Positions 1 to 5,248 of a stretch of DNA of 5,281 nt are shown piece after piece. The stretch is from Anaerolineae bacterium (lineage in GTDB: Bacteria; Chloroflexota; Anaerolineae; JAFGEY01). The notes beneath the pieces are model-generated. The model was not told the DNA's origin. It saw only the letters and a program-made list of their open reading frames with translations, and did not search any database. The translations under genes were made by a program, and so were the position numbers. The stretch lies in the NCBI GenBank assembly GCA_016929205.1, contig JAFGJF010000002.1:1-5281 (forward strand). Reading direction: 5' to 3'. How positions within the stretch are numbered: position 1 is the first letter of the stretch; the number at the start of each line of letters is the position of its first letter.

Positions 1-510
1 CCGGGGCGCTGGAATGACCCGGATATGCTGGTCGTGGGTATGTATGGCAAGGGTAACGTCGCGCACGGCGGCTGCACCGATGCCGAGTACCGCAGTCACT
101 TTAGTTTGTGGTGTCTGCTCGCGTCACCGTTGATGATCGGCTGCGATGTGCGCCATATGAACCAAGCCACGCGCGGCATTTTGCTTAATCGTGAAGTGAT
201 TGCCATCAACCAGGATGCGCTGGGACGGCAGGCATACAAGGCCGGGGTCACACCCTATGGCCGCGAGATCGTCGAGTTGTGGGCTAAACCGCTTCAAGAT
301 GGCTCGATTGCCGCCGGGTTGTTCAACCTTGGCGAGCGACAGCAGCGCATTTCGTCAGTCTCCTGGGAATCGCTCGGTTTGCACGACCGGCGTCCTTGCC
401 TGGTTCGCGACCTGTGGGCCGGTCGGGATCTCGGCGTATTCACCCGCCAGTTCACGGCCCGTGTTGAGCGTCATGACGTCGCTTTGCTCAAGTTGATTCC
501 GCAAGTTTAG
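1..510 (+). CDS. Alpha-galactosidase, GH27 family (C-terminal part, 5' truncated by window edge)
   Basis: The frame is open from base 1 and ends at TAG 508-510, giving the last 169 residues. The first visible residues include WNDPDML, the GH27 hallmark that in human alpha-galactosidase A lines the substrate pocket (its D266/M267 region). Next come a helical stretch with LWCLLASPLMIGCDVR and then VIAINQDALGRQ, both typical of the end of the GH27 (beta/alpha)8 barrel. The rest, from about residue 80, matches the C-terminal antiparallel beta domain. The two catalytic aspartates lie upstream, outside the window. Family members hydrolyse terminal alpha-galactosyl residues of oligosaccharides and glycoconjugates; some GH27 members act on alpha-N-acetylgalactosaminides or beta-L-arabinopyranosides, so the exact substrate is open. 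Whether the enzyme is secreted cannot be judged without the N-terminus. The aldolase gene follows after 9 bp, suggesting one transcript. Confidence 0.93.
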   Translation, partial: PGRWNDPDMLVVGMYGKGNVAHGGCTDAEYRSHFSLWCLLASPLMIGCDVRHMNQATRGILLNREVIAINQDALGRQAYKAGVTPYGREIVELWAKPLQDGSIAAGLFNLGERQQRISSVSWESLGLHDRRPCLVRDLWAGRDLGVFTRQFTARVERHDVALLKLIPQV

Positions 511-514
511 GAGG
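510..514 (+). promoter_or_regulatory. Ribosome binding site that fixes the GTG start of the aldolase
   Basis: GGAGG overlaps the last base of the alpha-galactosidase stop codon and lies 5 nt before GTG 520. The nearby ATG at 515 is in another frame, so the GTG is the supported start. Confidence 0.75.
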
Positions 515-519
515 ATGCC

Positions 520-1284
520 GTGCACGATTTGAAAGAACGCCTGCGCGCCGGAGAGACGGTCGTTGGCCCGCTGGTCACCATTGGCTCGACCGAAGTCGCA
601 GAAATGTTAGCGATGGTTGGCTTTGATTACCTGTGGATCGAGACTGAGCACGCGCCGACCGATTTCGTCCTAGCCCAGCGTATGATTCAGGCTGCCGGCG
701 GGCGCTGCCCGTGCCTGGTACGCATTCCGGAGGCCAAAGAAGTGTGGGTCAAAAAGGCGCTGGACATGGGCTGTGACGGCATCGTCGTGCCCCAGGTCAA
801 GACGGCAGAAGAAGCGCGGCTGGTGGTCGAATGGAGTCTCTATCCGCCGCAGGGCAGGCGCAGCGTCGGCATCTCACGGGCGCACGATTATGGCATGTCC
901 TTTCAAGCGTACGTTCGTACCGCGAACGAGCGCCTGGTGATCGTGCTGCAGGTGGAACACGCCGAGAGCGTCAAAAATATCGCCTCGATCCTCGAGGTGC
1001 CGGGCATCGACGTCATTTTTGTCGGGCCATTTGACCTGTCGGGCAGTCTCGGCGTTCTGGGGCAAATCGATCACCCCAGGGTGCAGGCTGCCATCCAGGA
1101 GGTCAAAACGCAGTGTGAACGGGCAGGCATGCCGACGGGGATCTTTTGTCTCGATGCCCGGGCCGCGAGGGCGGCGGCTGAGCAGGCGTACAACTTGATC
1201 GCCCTGGGCACGGATGCCGGTTTTTTGTCGACGTCGGCCAGGGCAGCATTGGATCGGGTAAAGGGGAAAAGGGATGGTGGATGA
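520..1284 (+). CDS. HpcH/HpaI-family class II (metal-dependent) aldolase
   Basis: This 254-residue protein has the usual length of HpaI/RhmA/GarL-type aldolases, which reversibly cleave 2-keto-3-deoxy sugar acids or 4-hydroxy-2-oxo diacids to pyruvate (or a related keto acid) plus an aldehyde. The active-site landmarks are present. ETEHAP gives H44, corresponding to the catalytic His45 of E. coli HpaI, and LVRIP gives R68, matching Arg70. E146 in LQVEH and D172 in GPFDLS match the metal ligands Glu149 and Asp175, with the same 26-residue spacing. VVPQVKTAEEA (residues 89-99) is another family signature. No signal peptide or membrane segment is seen, so it is cytoplasmic. The start is GTG 520 with GGAGG 5 nt upstream. 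It sits between an alpha-galactosidase and a diol dehydratase small subunit whose start it overlaps, which suggests sugar or sugar-acid breakdown. Substrate specificity cannot be read from the sequence; deoxy-sugar acids such as 2-keto-3-deoxyrhamnonate are one possibility. Confidence 0.92.
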   Translation: MHDLKERLRAGETVVGPLVTIGSTEVAEMLAMVGFDYLWIETEHAPTDFVLAQRMIQAAGGRCPCLVRIPEAKEVWVKKALDMGCDGIVVPQVKTAEEARLVVEWSLYPPQGRRSVGISRAHDYGMSFQAYVRTANERLVIVLQVEHAESVKNIASILEVPGIDVIFVGPFDLSGSLGVLGQIDHPRVQAAIQEVKTQCERAGMPTGIFCLDARAARAAAEQAYNLIALGTDAGFLSTSARAALDRVKGKRDGG

Positions 1285-1651
1285 GAGCACGCGTTCGGCC
1301 AGCGGCCGCACGTTGGACGAACTGAATATGGAGAACGTGCTTGCCGGCAGGCTGACGACAGAGGATTTCCGGATCAGCGGCGAGACTTTGCAGCGCCAGG
1401 CCGACGCCGCCGAAGCGGCAGGGTACCGGCAACTGGGCGACAACCTGCGCCGCGCGGCCGAATTGACCCGTGTTTCGAACGAGAAACTGTTCGAGATCTA
1501 TGAGGCGCTGCGGCCTGGTCGCGCCACGTACGAGTGGTTGATGGCTCTGGTCGAGGAGCTGGAAAACGAACACCATGCGCCGCGAACGGCAGTGTTGGTG
1601 CGCGAAGCCGCGCAGGTCTATCTCGATCGCGGGCTTGTCAAGCGAGAATAA
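1274..1651 (+). CDS. Diol/glycerol dehydratase small (gamma) subunit, PduE-like, orphan in this window
   Basis: This 125-residue protein resembles the small subunit of coenzyme-B12-dependent diol dehydratase. The conserved run starts with NMENVLAGRLTTEDFRIS (residues 18-35; compare TLDNVLSGKVTTADMRI in the Klebsiella enzyme). It continues with RRAAELTRV (59-67), EIYEALRPGR (74-83), a charged helix LVEELENEHHAPR and VREAAQVYLDRGL near the end. In the holoenzyme this subunit packs on the large subunit and carries no cofactor chemistry itself. Typical PduE proteins are about 170 residues; this one lacks most of the variable N-terminal extension, the part reported to lower solubility of the Klebsiella enzyme. 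The start is ATG 1274 behind AAGGGG (1261-1266), overlapping the aldolase end by 11 bp, so translation is probably coupled. The large and medium subunits normally precede it in the same operon, but here an aldolase does, and a new promoter follows. Confidence 0.87.
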   Translation: MVDESTRSASGRTLDELNMENVLAGRLTTEDFRISGETLQRQADAAEAAGYRQLGDNLRRAAELTRVSNEKLFEIYEALRPGRATYEWLMALVEELENEHHAPRTAVLVREAAQVYLDRGLVKRE

Positions 1652-1693
1652 AAGGGGTGCGACAGAATACGTTTGCTTCAACCGGCGTGCTGA

Positions 1694-1722
1694 TTGCCCC
1701 TGGCGCCGAAATCATGTATAAT
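1694..1722 (+). promoter_or_regulatory. Sigma-70-type promoter for the amidotransferase-like/deacetylase-like gene
   Basis: A perfect TATAAT (1717-1722) lies 17 bp downstream of TTGCCC (1694-1699; 4 of 6 to TTGACA). Transcription would start near 1729, just ahead of the GGAGGG ribosome site, giving a leader of about 16 nt. It lies in the 93-bp gap after the diol dehydratase gene and separates two likely transcription units. It also shows that the TTG at 1694 is part of the -35 box rather than a start codon. No terminator hairpin is visible in the gap, so read-through from upstream remains possible. Confidence 0.72.
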
Positions 1723-1729
1723 GTGGGCC

Positions 1730-1735
1730 GGAGGG
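1730..1735 (+). promoter_or_regulatory. Ribosome binding site that selects ATG 1745
   Basis: GGAGGG sits 9 nt before ATG 1745. The ATG at 1738 is closer but in a different frame. Together with the promoter this rules out the upstream in-frame TTG at 1694. Confidence 0.7.
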
Positions 1736-1744
1736 CAATGGGAT

Positions 1745-3523
1745 ATGCTCGGCAAAGGACCCGCTCCAAACAAGGGCAATCGATCGCTGTTGGTGGTCTG
1801 CGACAGCCGCCAGGCCGAAACGTATTCGTGCGTGCAGCCGGCCTTTGTCGCGGCGCTGACCCATTGGGGCATGCCCTATCGCCTGCACGATCTGGCCTCG
1901 GGGGCCATCTCGCCGGAGCAACTCGCCGGGTGCGCGGCGATCGTATTGGCCCAGCAAAACCTGGGACCGGCATTGGACCAGGACACGGCGCAGGCGATTG
2001 CCGAGGCTGTAGCCGATGGCCTGGGGTACGTGGGCGGTGATGCCAATCTGGGCTATCTGCCTATCTCGCTTCAGAACGTCCTGGGCGTCCATGTCCAAGA
2101 CGTACAGCCGGCAGTGCAAGCACAGACCGTCGATAACGCGCACTTTGTCAGCCGCTGGCAGGGGGCGGGCGGCGACCTGGCGTTTTGCCGATATCGTTTC
2201 AAGCGTCCACTGGAACTGACCTGTGTTTCCCCGAGTATGTCGCGCGTGCGCGTCTTGCTCGAGAGCAGCCAGCGCCCGGCCATGTGGGTCACCGAATATG
2301 GGCGGGGGCGCGTGGTGCAGTGGGCGCTGCCGCCGGTTTTGTGGCTGCGCGAACTCTTTGGCCACGGCGAAGGGTTGGATGATCTCTTGTGGCGCGGCAT
2401 GGTCTGGGCGGCGCGCAAGCCGTTTGCGATGCTGTCCATGCCACCTTTTTCGACGGCTGTGGTCGGCGACGCGATCGGCTCGCACGATTTCGCCTGGATC
2501 GAGCCGCTGGCCGAGTATGGCTTTGTGCCTCACGTCGGCATTTTCCCCGACGACATCGATGCGATCAGCGAGGTGCGCGGACAAAGCGGTTTTGCCGACC
2601 TGGCGGTGCAAGCGATGCGGCGCTATGCCCGGGCCGGTCAGGCTGAGTTTTCACCGCACGCGGCGACGTGGGACGACGCCTTCCTGCTTTACGCGCGCGC
2701 CGACGGCGGCGAAATCCCCGCGACCGAACTTGCGCAGCGTTTGGCGGCGATCGACAAGCAGTTGGCCCGCTACGGCGTGCCCTGGTCGCGCACCCTGAAT
2801 CCACATTGTGGCCAGTTGGGTAAAAACGCGCTGCCGTTTTTGCTGGATCGGGGGGTGCAATTCACGTTGGAAAACCACCTTCCAGGCGAGTCGTATGACG
2901 GAGACCATCGATTGTGGGGGGCTGCGCCCTATGATCACCCTGGTTTCACGATTTCGCCTCTTCCCCAAGCCCCCGACTTTTTTGTCGTGACCAGCGGGCG
3001 CTCGCTTCACCGCGCTGCTATCCCAACCGGGCCGAGATCCTATCGCTTGCGCGAAAACAACAAGGCGGACGACGATTTGATGTGGGGCCATACGCGCTGG
3101 AATGGGCAGTGCAGGATCGATGACTGGGATGCCATGGCCCAAGCTGCGGTTCGCCAGATTCGATTGGGCCTGAACGCGCTCTTTTTCGCCAGCCCAAGGA
3201 CGAATGAGCAGACGATTGCCTCTGTCACCCTCGAAGACTGGCGCGCCCTGTGGCACGAGATCGATCGCCGTGTTGCCTGTTATGAACGATGGCCTGCGCG
3301 CTATTCCGACGTCGCTGCCTATGCGCGCGCCAGGTATCACACACACCTGGCGGATGCACATATGGATGGCGCGTCGTTGGTGTGCGAGTTGGATGGAAAT
3401 CCCGATACCTCATTGTTTGTCTCTGTTTGGAGCGACTTGGGTGATAGTGATTTGATCACGCTGCGGTACGACGAGATCTCGCCGTTTTCGAATACCCAGC
3501 GCGCCGTATTGACTGCGCACTAG
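1745..3523 (+). CDS. Two-domain protein: glutamine-amidotransferase-like N-half and divergent polysaccharide-deacetylase-like barrel
   Basis: The 592-residue product has no signal peptide or membrane helix, so it is probably cytoplasmic. Residues about 13-105 read as a flavodoxin/amidotransferase-type alpha/beta fold: SLLVVCDS strand, HWGMPYRLHDLA (40-51), AAIVLAQQNLG (64-74), then DGLGYVGGDANLG (91-103). No Cys-His-Glu amidotransferase triad is evident. Residues about 105-225 look like a beta-rich linker. From about 239 a (beta/alpha) barrel begins with VVGDAIGSHDFAWIEPLAEYG. It continues with FSPHAATWDD (H305), NPHCGQLGKNALPFLLDRG (H354), DDDLMWGHTRWNG and a helical end containing RLGLNALFFASPRTNE. 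A beta-strand tail closes the protein. The barrel resembles NodB-like deacetylases, but the canonical TFDDG motif is replaced by VGDAIG. Similar long proteins of unknown function occur, as I recall, in Armatimonadota and Chloroflexota. The substrate is unknown, and an intracellular carbohydrate role is only a guess. It has its own promoter, and the phosphatase follows after 31 bp. Confidence 0.78.
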   Translation: MLGKGPAPNKGNRSLLVVCDSRQAETYSCVQPAFVAALTHWGMPYRLHDLASGAISPEQLAGCAAIVLAQQNLGPALDQDTAQAIAEAVADGLGYVGGDANLGYLPISLQNVLGVHVQDVQPAVQAQTVDNAHFVSRWQGAGGDLAFCRYRFKRPLELTCVSPSMSRVRVLLESSQRPAMWVTEYGRGRVVQWALPPVLWLRELFGHGEGLDDLLWRGMVWAARKPFAMLSMPPFSTAVVGDAIGSHDFAWIEPLAEYGFVPHVGIFPDDIDAISEVRGQSGFADLAVQAMRRYARAGQAEFSPHAATWDDAFLLYARADGGEIPATELAQRLAAIDKQLARYGVPWSRTLNPHCGQLGKNALPFLLDRGVQFTLENHLPGESYDGDHRLWGAAPYDHPGFTISPLPQAPDFFVVTSGRSLHRAAIPTGPRSYRLRENNKADDDLMWGHTRWNGQCRIDDWDAMAQAAVRQIRLGLNALFFASPRTNEQTIASVTLEDWRALWHEIDRRVACYERWPARYSDVAAYARARYHTHLADAHMDGASLVCELDGNPDTSLFVSVWSDLGDSDLITLRYDEISPFSNTQRAVLTAH

Positions 3524-3538
3524 GTTATTTTATAGCTT

Positions 3539-3542
3539 GGAG
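3539..3542 (+). promoter_or_regulatory. Ribosome binding site of the phosphatase gene
   Basis: GGAG lies 12 nt before ATG 3555, a little further than usual. The in-frame TTG at 3537 overlaps this site and cannot be served by it, so ATG 3555 is the better start. Confidence 0.5.
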
Positions 3543-3554
3543 CAGAAAACGATT

Positions 3555-4295
3555 ATGCCTCAGTTCACGCTCGAGGTCGCGGCCGCCAAGGTGGGCAAAT
3601 ATGCCACTAGCGAAAGTGGTGATTCGCTAGAGATGATTGAGAGACCCCATGGCGGCCTGTCACTGGTCCTGGTCGATGGGCAGCGCAGCGGCAAGGCCGC
3701 CAAGTCGATCAGCAACATTGTCGTGCGCAAGGCCATTTCGCTGCTGGGAGATGGCGTGCGAGACGGGGCTGTCGCGCGCGCCGCACACGACTATTTGCGC
3801 ACGATGCGCGGCGGCAAGGTCTCGGCGACATTGAACATTGTTTCCGTCGATCTGCAGACCGAGACCATTGTCCTTTCGCGCAACAGTCATTGCCCAACTT
3901 TTGTTTTTGATGGTAAACAACTGATGCGCTTGGATGAATCGTCAGAGCCGGTTGGCATCCGCACCTGGACCAAGCCGGTGATGACTGAACTGCCAATCAA
4001 GCCCTATACATATGTAGTTGTTTTTACAGATGGCGTTCTCCACGCCGGACAGCGCTGCAGCCGGTCCGTGGATGTGCCGGTGCTGGTCCAGCGTCTCATC
4101 GCCCAGGAAAAGGCGGCGGCGCAGGTCGTTGCTGACGCTGTTTTGGATGAGGCGGTTGCTTGCGATCAGGGACGGCCCGGCGACGACATCAGCGTGCTCG
4201 TGGTTGCTGTGCTGCCAGACGAATCCGACAGCGATGGCGCGCGCCGTATGTCGGTTGTCTTGCCAATCCGTGTTCGAGGGCCAATCGATGGATGA
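3555..4295 (+). CDS. SpoIIE/RsbX-type PP2C (PPM) serine/threonine phosphatase, stand-alone catalytic domain
   Basis: This 246-residue protein is a bare PPM phosphatase domain of the SpoIIE/RsbU/RsbX kind, which removes phosphate from serine or threonine of target proteins using two metal ions. The metal-site motifs are in order: LVLVDGQRSG (D41, G42), VSATLNIVSVDL (89-100), FTDGVLHAG with D159 (157-165), and GDDISVLVV with D210/D211 (209-217). GIRTWTKPVMTELPI (134-148) fits the strand pair before the FTDG motif. There is no sensor, PAS, GAF or membrane segment, so activity would depend on partners. The DG pair is intact, but the usual DGxGxG is DGQRSG, with arginine R44 replacing a glycine. 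No anti-sigma-factor antagonist or anti-sigma kinase gene, the usual SpoIIE/RsbU partners, is nearby. Instead it overlaps a P-loop gene by 8 bp, and it lies 31 bp after the preceding gene. The substrate is unknown. Confidence 0.9.
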   Translation: MPQFTLEVAAAKVGKYATSESGDSLEMIERPHGGLSLVLVDGQRSGKAAKSISNIVVRKAISLLGDGVRDGAVARAAHDYLRTMRGGKVSATLNIVSVDLQTETIVLSRNSHCPTFVFDGKQLMRLDESSEPVGIRTWTKPVMTELPIKPYTYVVVFTDGVLHAGQRCSRSVDVPVLVQRLIAQEKAAAQVVADAVLDEAVACDQGRPGDDISVLVVAVLPDESDSDGARRMSVVLPIRVRGPIDG

Positions 4296-4689
4296 CGATG
4301 ATGGACATCATTTACAAATTGTAGTGGTAGGGCCGTGTGCAGCAGGCAAAAGTACGTTGGTGAATAACCTGGGCTCGTGCGGATTCAACATCAAGGCTTG
4401 CACGCAAGAACACTCTTTTGTCCCCCAACTTTGGAAAAAGTTCTCGCATGCCGATATACTCATCTATTTGGACGCCGACCTGCCCACCATTGCCTTGCGC
4501 CAAAATCGATCCGATTGGACACAGCAGCGGCTGGCAGAACAGCAGCAGCGGCTCTCGCACGCACGCGCGCATTGTGATTTTTATCTGAAAACCGACGAAC
4601 TGACTCGCGAACAGGTTGCCGACTCGGTAGAAGCGTTTTTGAAAACGCGCGGCATACGCCGCAGAGACGAGGTGAAGCATCAAGATTGA
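4288..4689 (+). CDS. Small P-loop NTPase / kinase-like protein of unknown function
   Basis: This 133-residue protein opens with a strand and a clear Walker A motif, IVVVGPCAAGKST (11-23, with K21 and S22). ADILIYLDADLPTIALRQ (55-72) looks like the strand and arginine-bearing helix found late in nucleoside- or shikimate-kinase-type folds (compare VYLDA...TI..R). RLAEQQQRLSHARAHCDFYLKTDELT (81-106) follows, ending in the strand and D/E-rich turn typical of small kinases. No separate lid domain or clear Walker B DxxG is seen. It may be a very small kinase or a nucleotide-dependent switch. Start ATG 4288 has GAGGG 7 nt upstream and lies inside the end of the phosphatase gene (8-bp overlap), so the two are probably translationally coupled. 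Cysteines 17, 31, 38 and 96 are scattered and form no known motif. The specific function is not recognised. Confidence 0.82.
   Translation: MDDDDGHHLQIVVVGPCAAGKSTLVNNLGSCGFNIKACTQEHSFVPQLWKKFSHADILIYLDADLPTIALRQNRSDWTQQRLAEQQQRLSHARAHCDFYLKTDELTREQVADSVEAFLKTRGIRRRDEVKHQD
4669..4675 (+). promoter_or_regulatory. Strong Shine-Dalgarno before a non-canonical start
   Basis: GAGGTGA matches the 3' end of 16S rRNA over seven bases. Counting from GAGG, ATC 4679 is 6 nt away and ATT 4685 is 12 nt away. The TGA within it (4673-4675) is also the in-frame stop that closes the Mth938 frame upstream, so the start must be downstream of this point. Confidence 0.6.
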
Positions 4690-5023
4690 ACGCTATTCTT
4701 TTGGCCAAATCACGATCGATGGACGCACCTATACCCGCGACGTGATCATGTTGCCGGATCGCGTGTGGGATGGGTGGTGGCGTAAAGAGGGCCACAATTT
4801 GTCTGTGGCCGATCTGGACACAGCCCTCCAGGCAGAGCCCGATATTCTCGTTGTTGGCACGGGCGCGTTTAACCTGATGAAGGTGCCGGCCTCAACGCGG
4901 GCCGAGTTGGAAAAACGACATATCGACCTGCATATCACCAATACCAGCAAAGCGGTCAGACTGTACAACGATCTGGCGGTGGGCGACAGGCGAATCGCCG
5001 CCGCGCTGCATCTTTCCTGCTAA
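4679..5023 (+). CDS. Mth938/DUF498-domain protein with a probable AUC start
   Basis: The 114-residue product read from ATC 4679 matches the Mth938-like fold over its whole length. It starts with KIERYSFGQITIDGRTYTRDVIMLPD (residues 2-27), then GWWRKEGHNL (32-41). Next are ILVVGTGAF, a VPASTRAELEKRHIDLHITNT segment with the usual strand-helix-strand order, AVRLYNDLA, and the closing AALHLSC with its conserved terminal cysteine. The family includes archaeal Mth938 and mitochondrial NDUFAF3; its bacterial role is not established. The first canonical codon in frame is GTG 4742, which would remove 21 residues including the conserved SFG-I-IDG strand, so initiation at AUC 4679 (or AUU 4685) is inferred. 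A single-base error turning ATG into ATC is the main alternative. The gene overlaps the P-loop gene by 11 bp, so it belongs to the same translationally coupled unit. No sequence downstream looks like a further member. Confidence 0.8.
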   Translation: MKIERYSFGQITIDGRTYTRDVIMLPDRVWDGWWRKEGHNLSVADLDTALQAEPDILVVGTGAFNLMKVPASTRAELEKRHIDLHITNTSKAVRLYNDLAVGDRRIAAALHLSC

Positions 5024-5147
5024 GGTTGTTCCCGCATTCATCCGCTTCCCATCTGCCCATGTGTTGGATACGGACGAGCACGGATATTCTCAAGGTCGTC
5101 TCCGTGTCCCATCTAGGTTCTGTTGACGTTTTACATTACGCTTGGGT
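5024..5147 (+). other. Non-coding tail, first part
   Basis: No convincing gene is seen here. The bases are less GC-rich than the genes before them. TCCCATCT occurs twice (5047-5054 and 5107-5114). A weak stem can form between CACGGA (5079-5084) and TCCGTG (5101-5106) with a 16-nt loop. There is no hairpin followed by a T-run, so the terminator of the upstream unit is not identified. Confidence 0.5.
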
Positions 5148-5179
5148 TGTCATGCCCGACTGTCTCTATCGGGCATCCA
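5148..5179 (+). repeat. Palindromic 32-bp element, copy 1
   Basis: The element runs from TGTCAT to CATCCA. An 8-bp perfect stem, ATGCCCGA (5152-5159) with TCGGGCAT (5169-5176), encloses a 9-nt loop. A second copy in reverse orientation begins 37 bp after this one ends. The two are identical at 24 of 32 positions. No T-run follows, so it is not a standard terminator. Confidence 0.75.
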
Positions 5180-5198
5180 TATGTCTCTATCGGACATC
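5161..5198 (+). repeat. Direct repeat with a 21-bp period
   Basis: TGTCTCTATCGG occurs at 5161-5172 and again at 5182-5193; after one differing base (G versus A) both continue with CATC. The first copy is the loop and right arm of palindromic element 1. The second copy forms its own short stem, ATGTC (5181-5185) with GACAT (5193-5197). It looks like a partial duplication of the element. Confidence 0.7.
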
Positions 5199-5216
5199 TA
5201 CAGACACAAAAGAACC

Positions 5217-5248
5217 TGGATTCCCGCTAAAAACGTGCGGGAATGACA
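5217..5248 (-). repeat. Palindromic 32-bp element, copy 2 (inverted relative to copy 1)
   Basis: ATTCCCGC (5220-5227) pairs perfectly with GCGGGAAT (5237-5244) around a 9-nt A-rich loop. Read on the minus strand it starts TGTCAT and ends AATCCA, with the same 32-bp length and layout as copy 1. Relative to copy 1 two stem base pairs have changed on both sides, so pairing is kept. It superficially resembles the ATTCCC/GGGAAT arms of Neisseria dRS3 repeats, but the spacing differs. Confidence 0.75.

Noticed and set aside
1712..2611. Long minus-strand open frame (299 codons) opposite the amidotransferase-like gene
   Set aside because: It is a shadow of the GC-rich coding strand: the plus-strand frame has conserved domain features and a good promoter and ribosome site, while the minus-strand protein is low-complexity and Arg/His-rich.
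3509..3536. Possible promoter before the phosphatase: TTGACT (3509-3514), 16-bp spacer, TATAGC (3531-3536)
   Set aside because: The -10 box matches only 4 of 6 and lacks the final T. The predicted start near 3543 would exclude the GGAG ribosome site at 3539-3542. Read-through from the promoter at 1694 is simpler.
4018..4287. Upstream extension of the P-loop gene to 4018
   Set aside because: The extra residues overlap the conserved FTDG and DDIS regions of the phosphatase in another frame and look random; ATG 4288 has its own ribosome site just before the Walker A strand.
5123..5151. TTGACG (5123-5128) as a -35 box of a promoter leading out of the window
   Set aside because: No acceptable -10 hexamer is found 15-19 bp downstream.
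5148..5248. CRISPR array or attachment site
   Set aside because: There are only two inverted copies, with no regular spacers, no cas-like gene and no integrase in the window.
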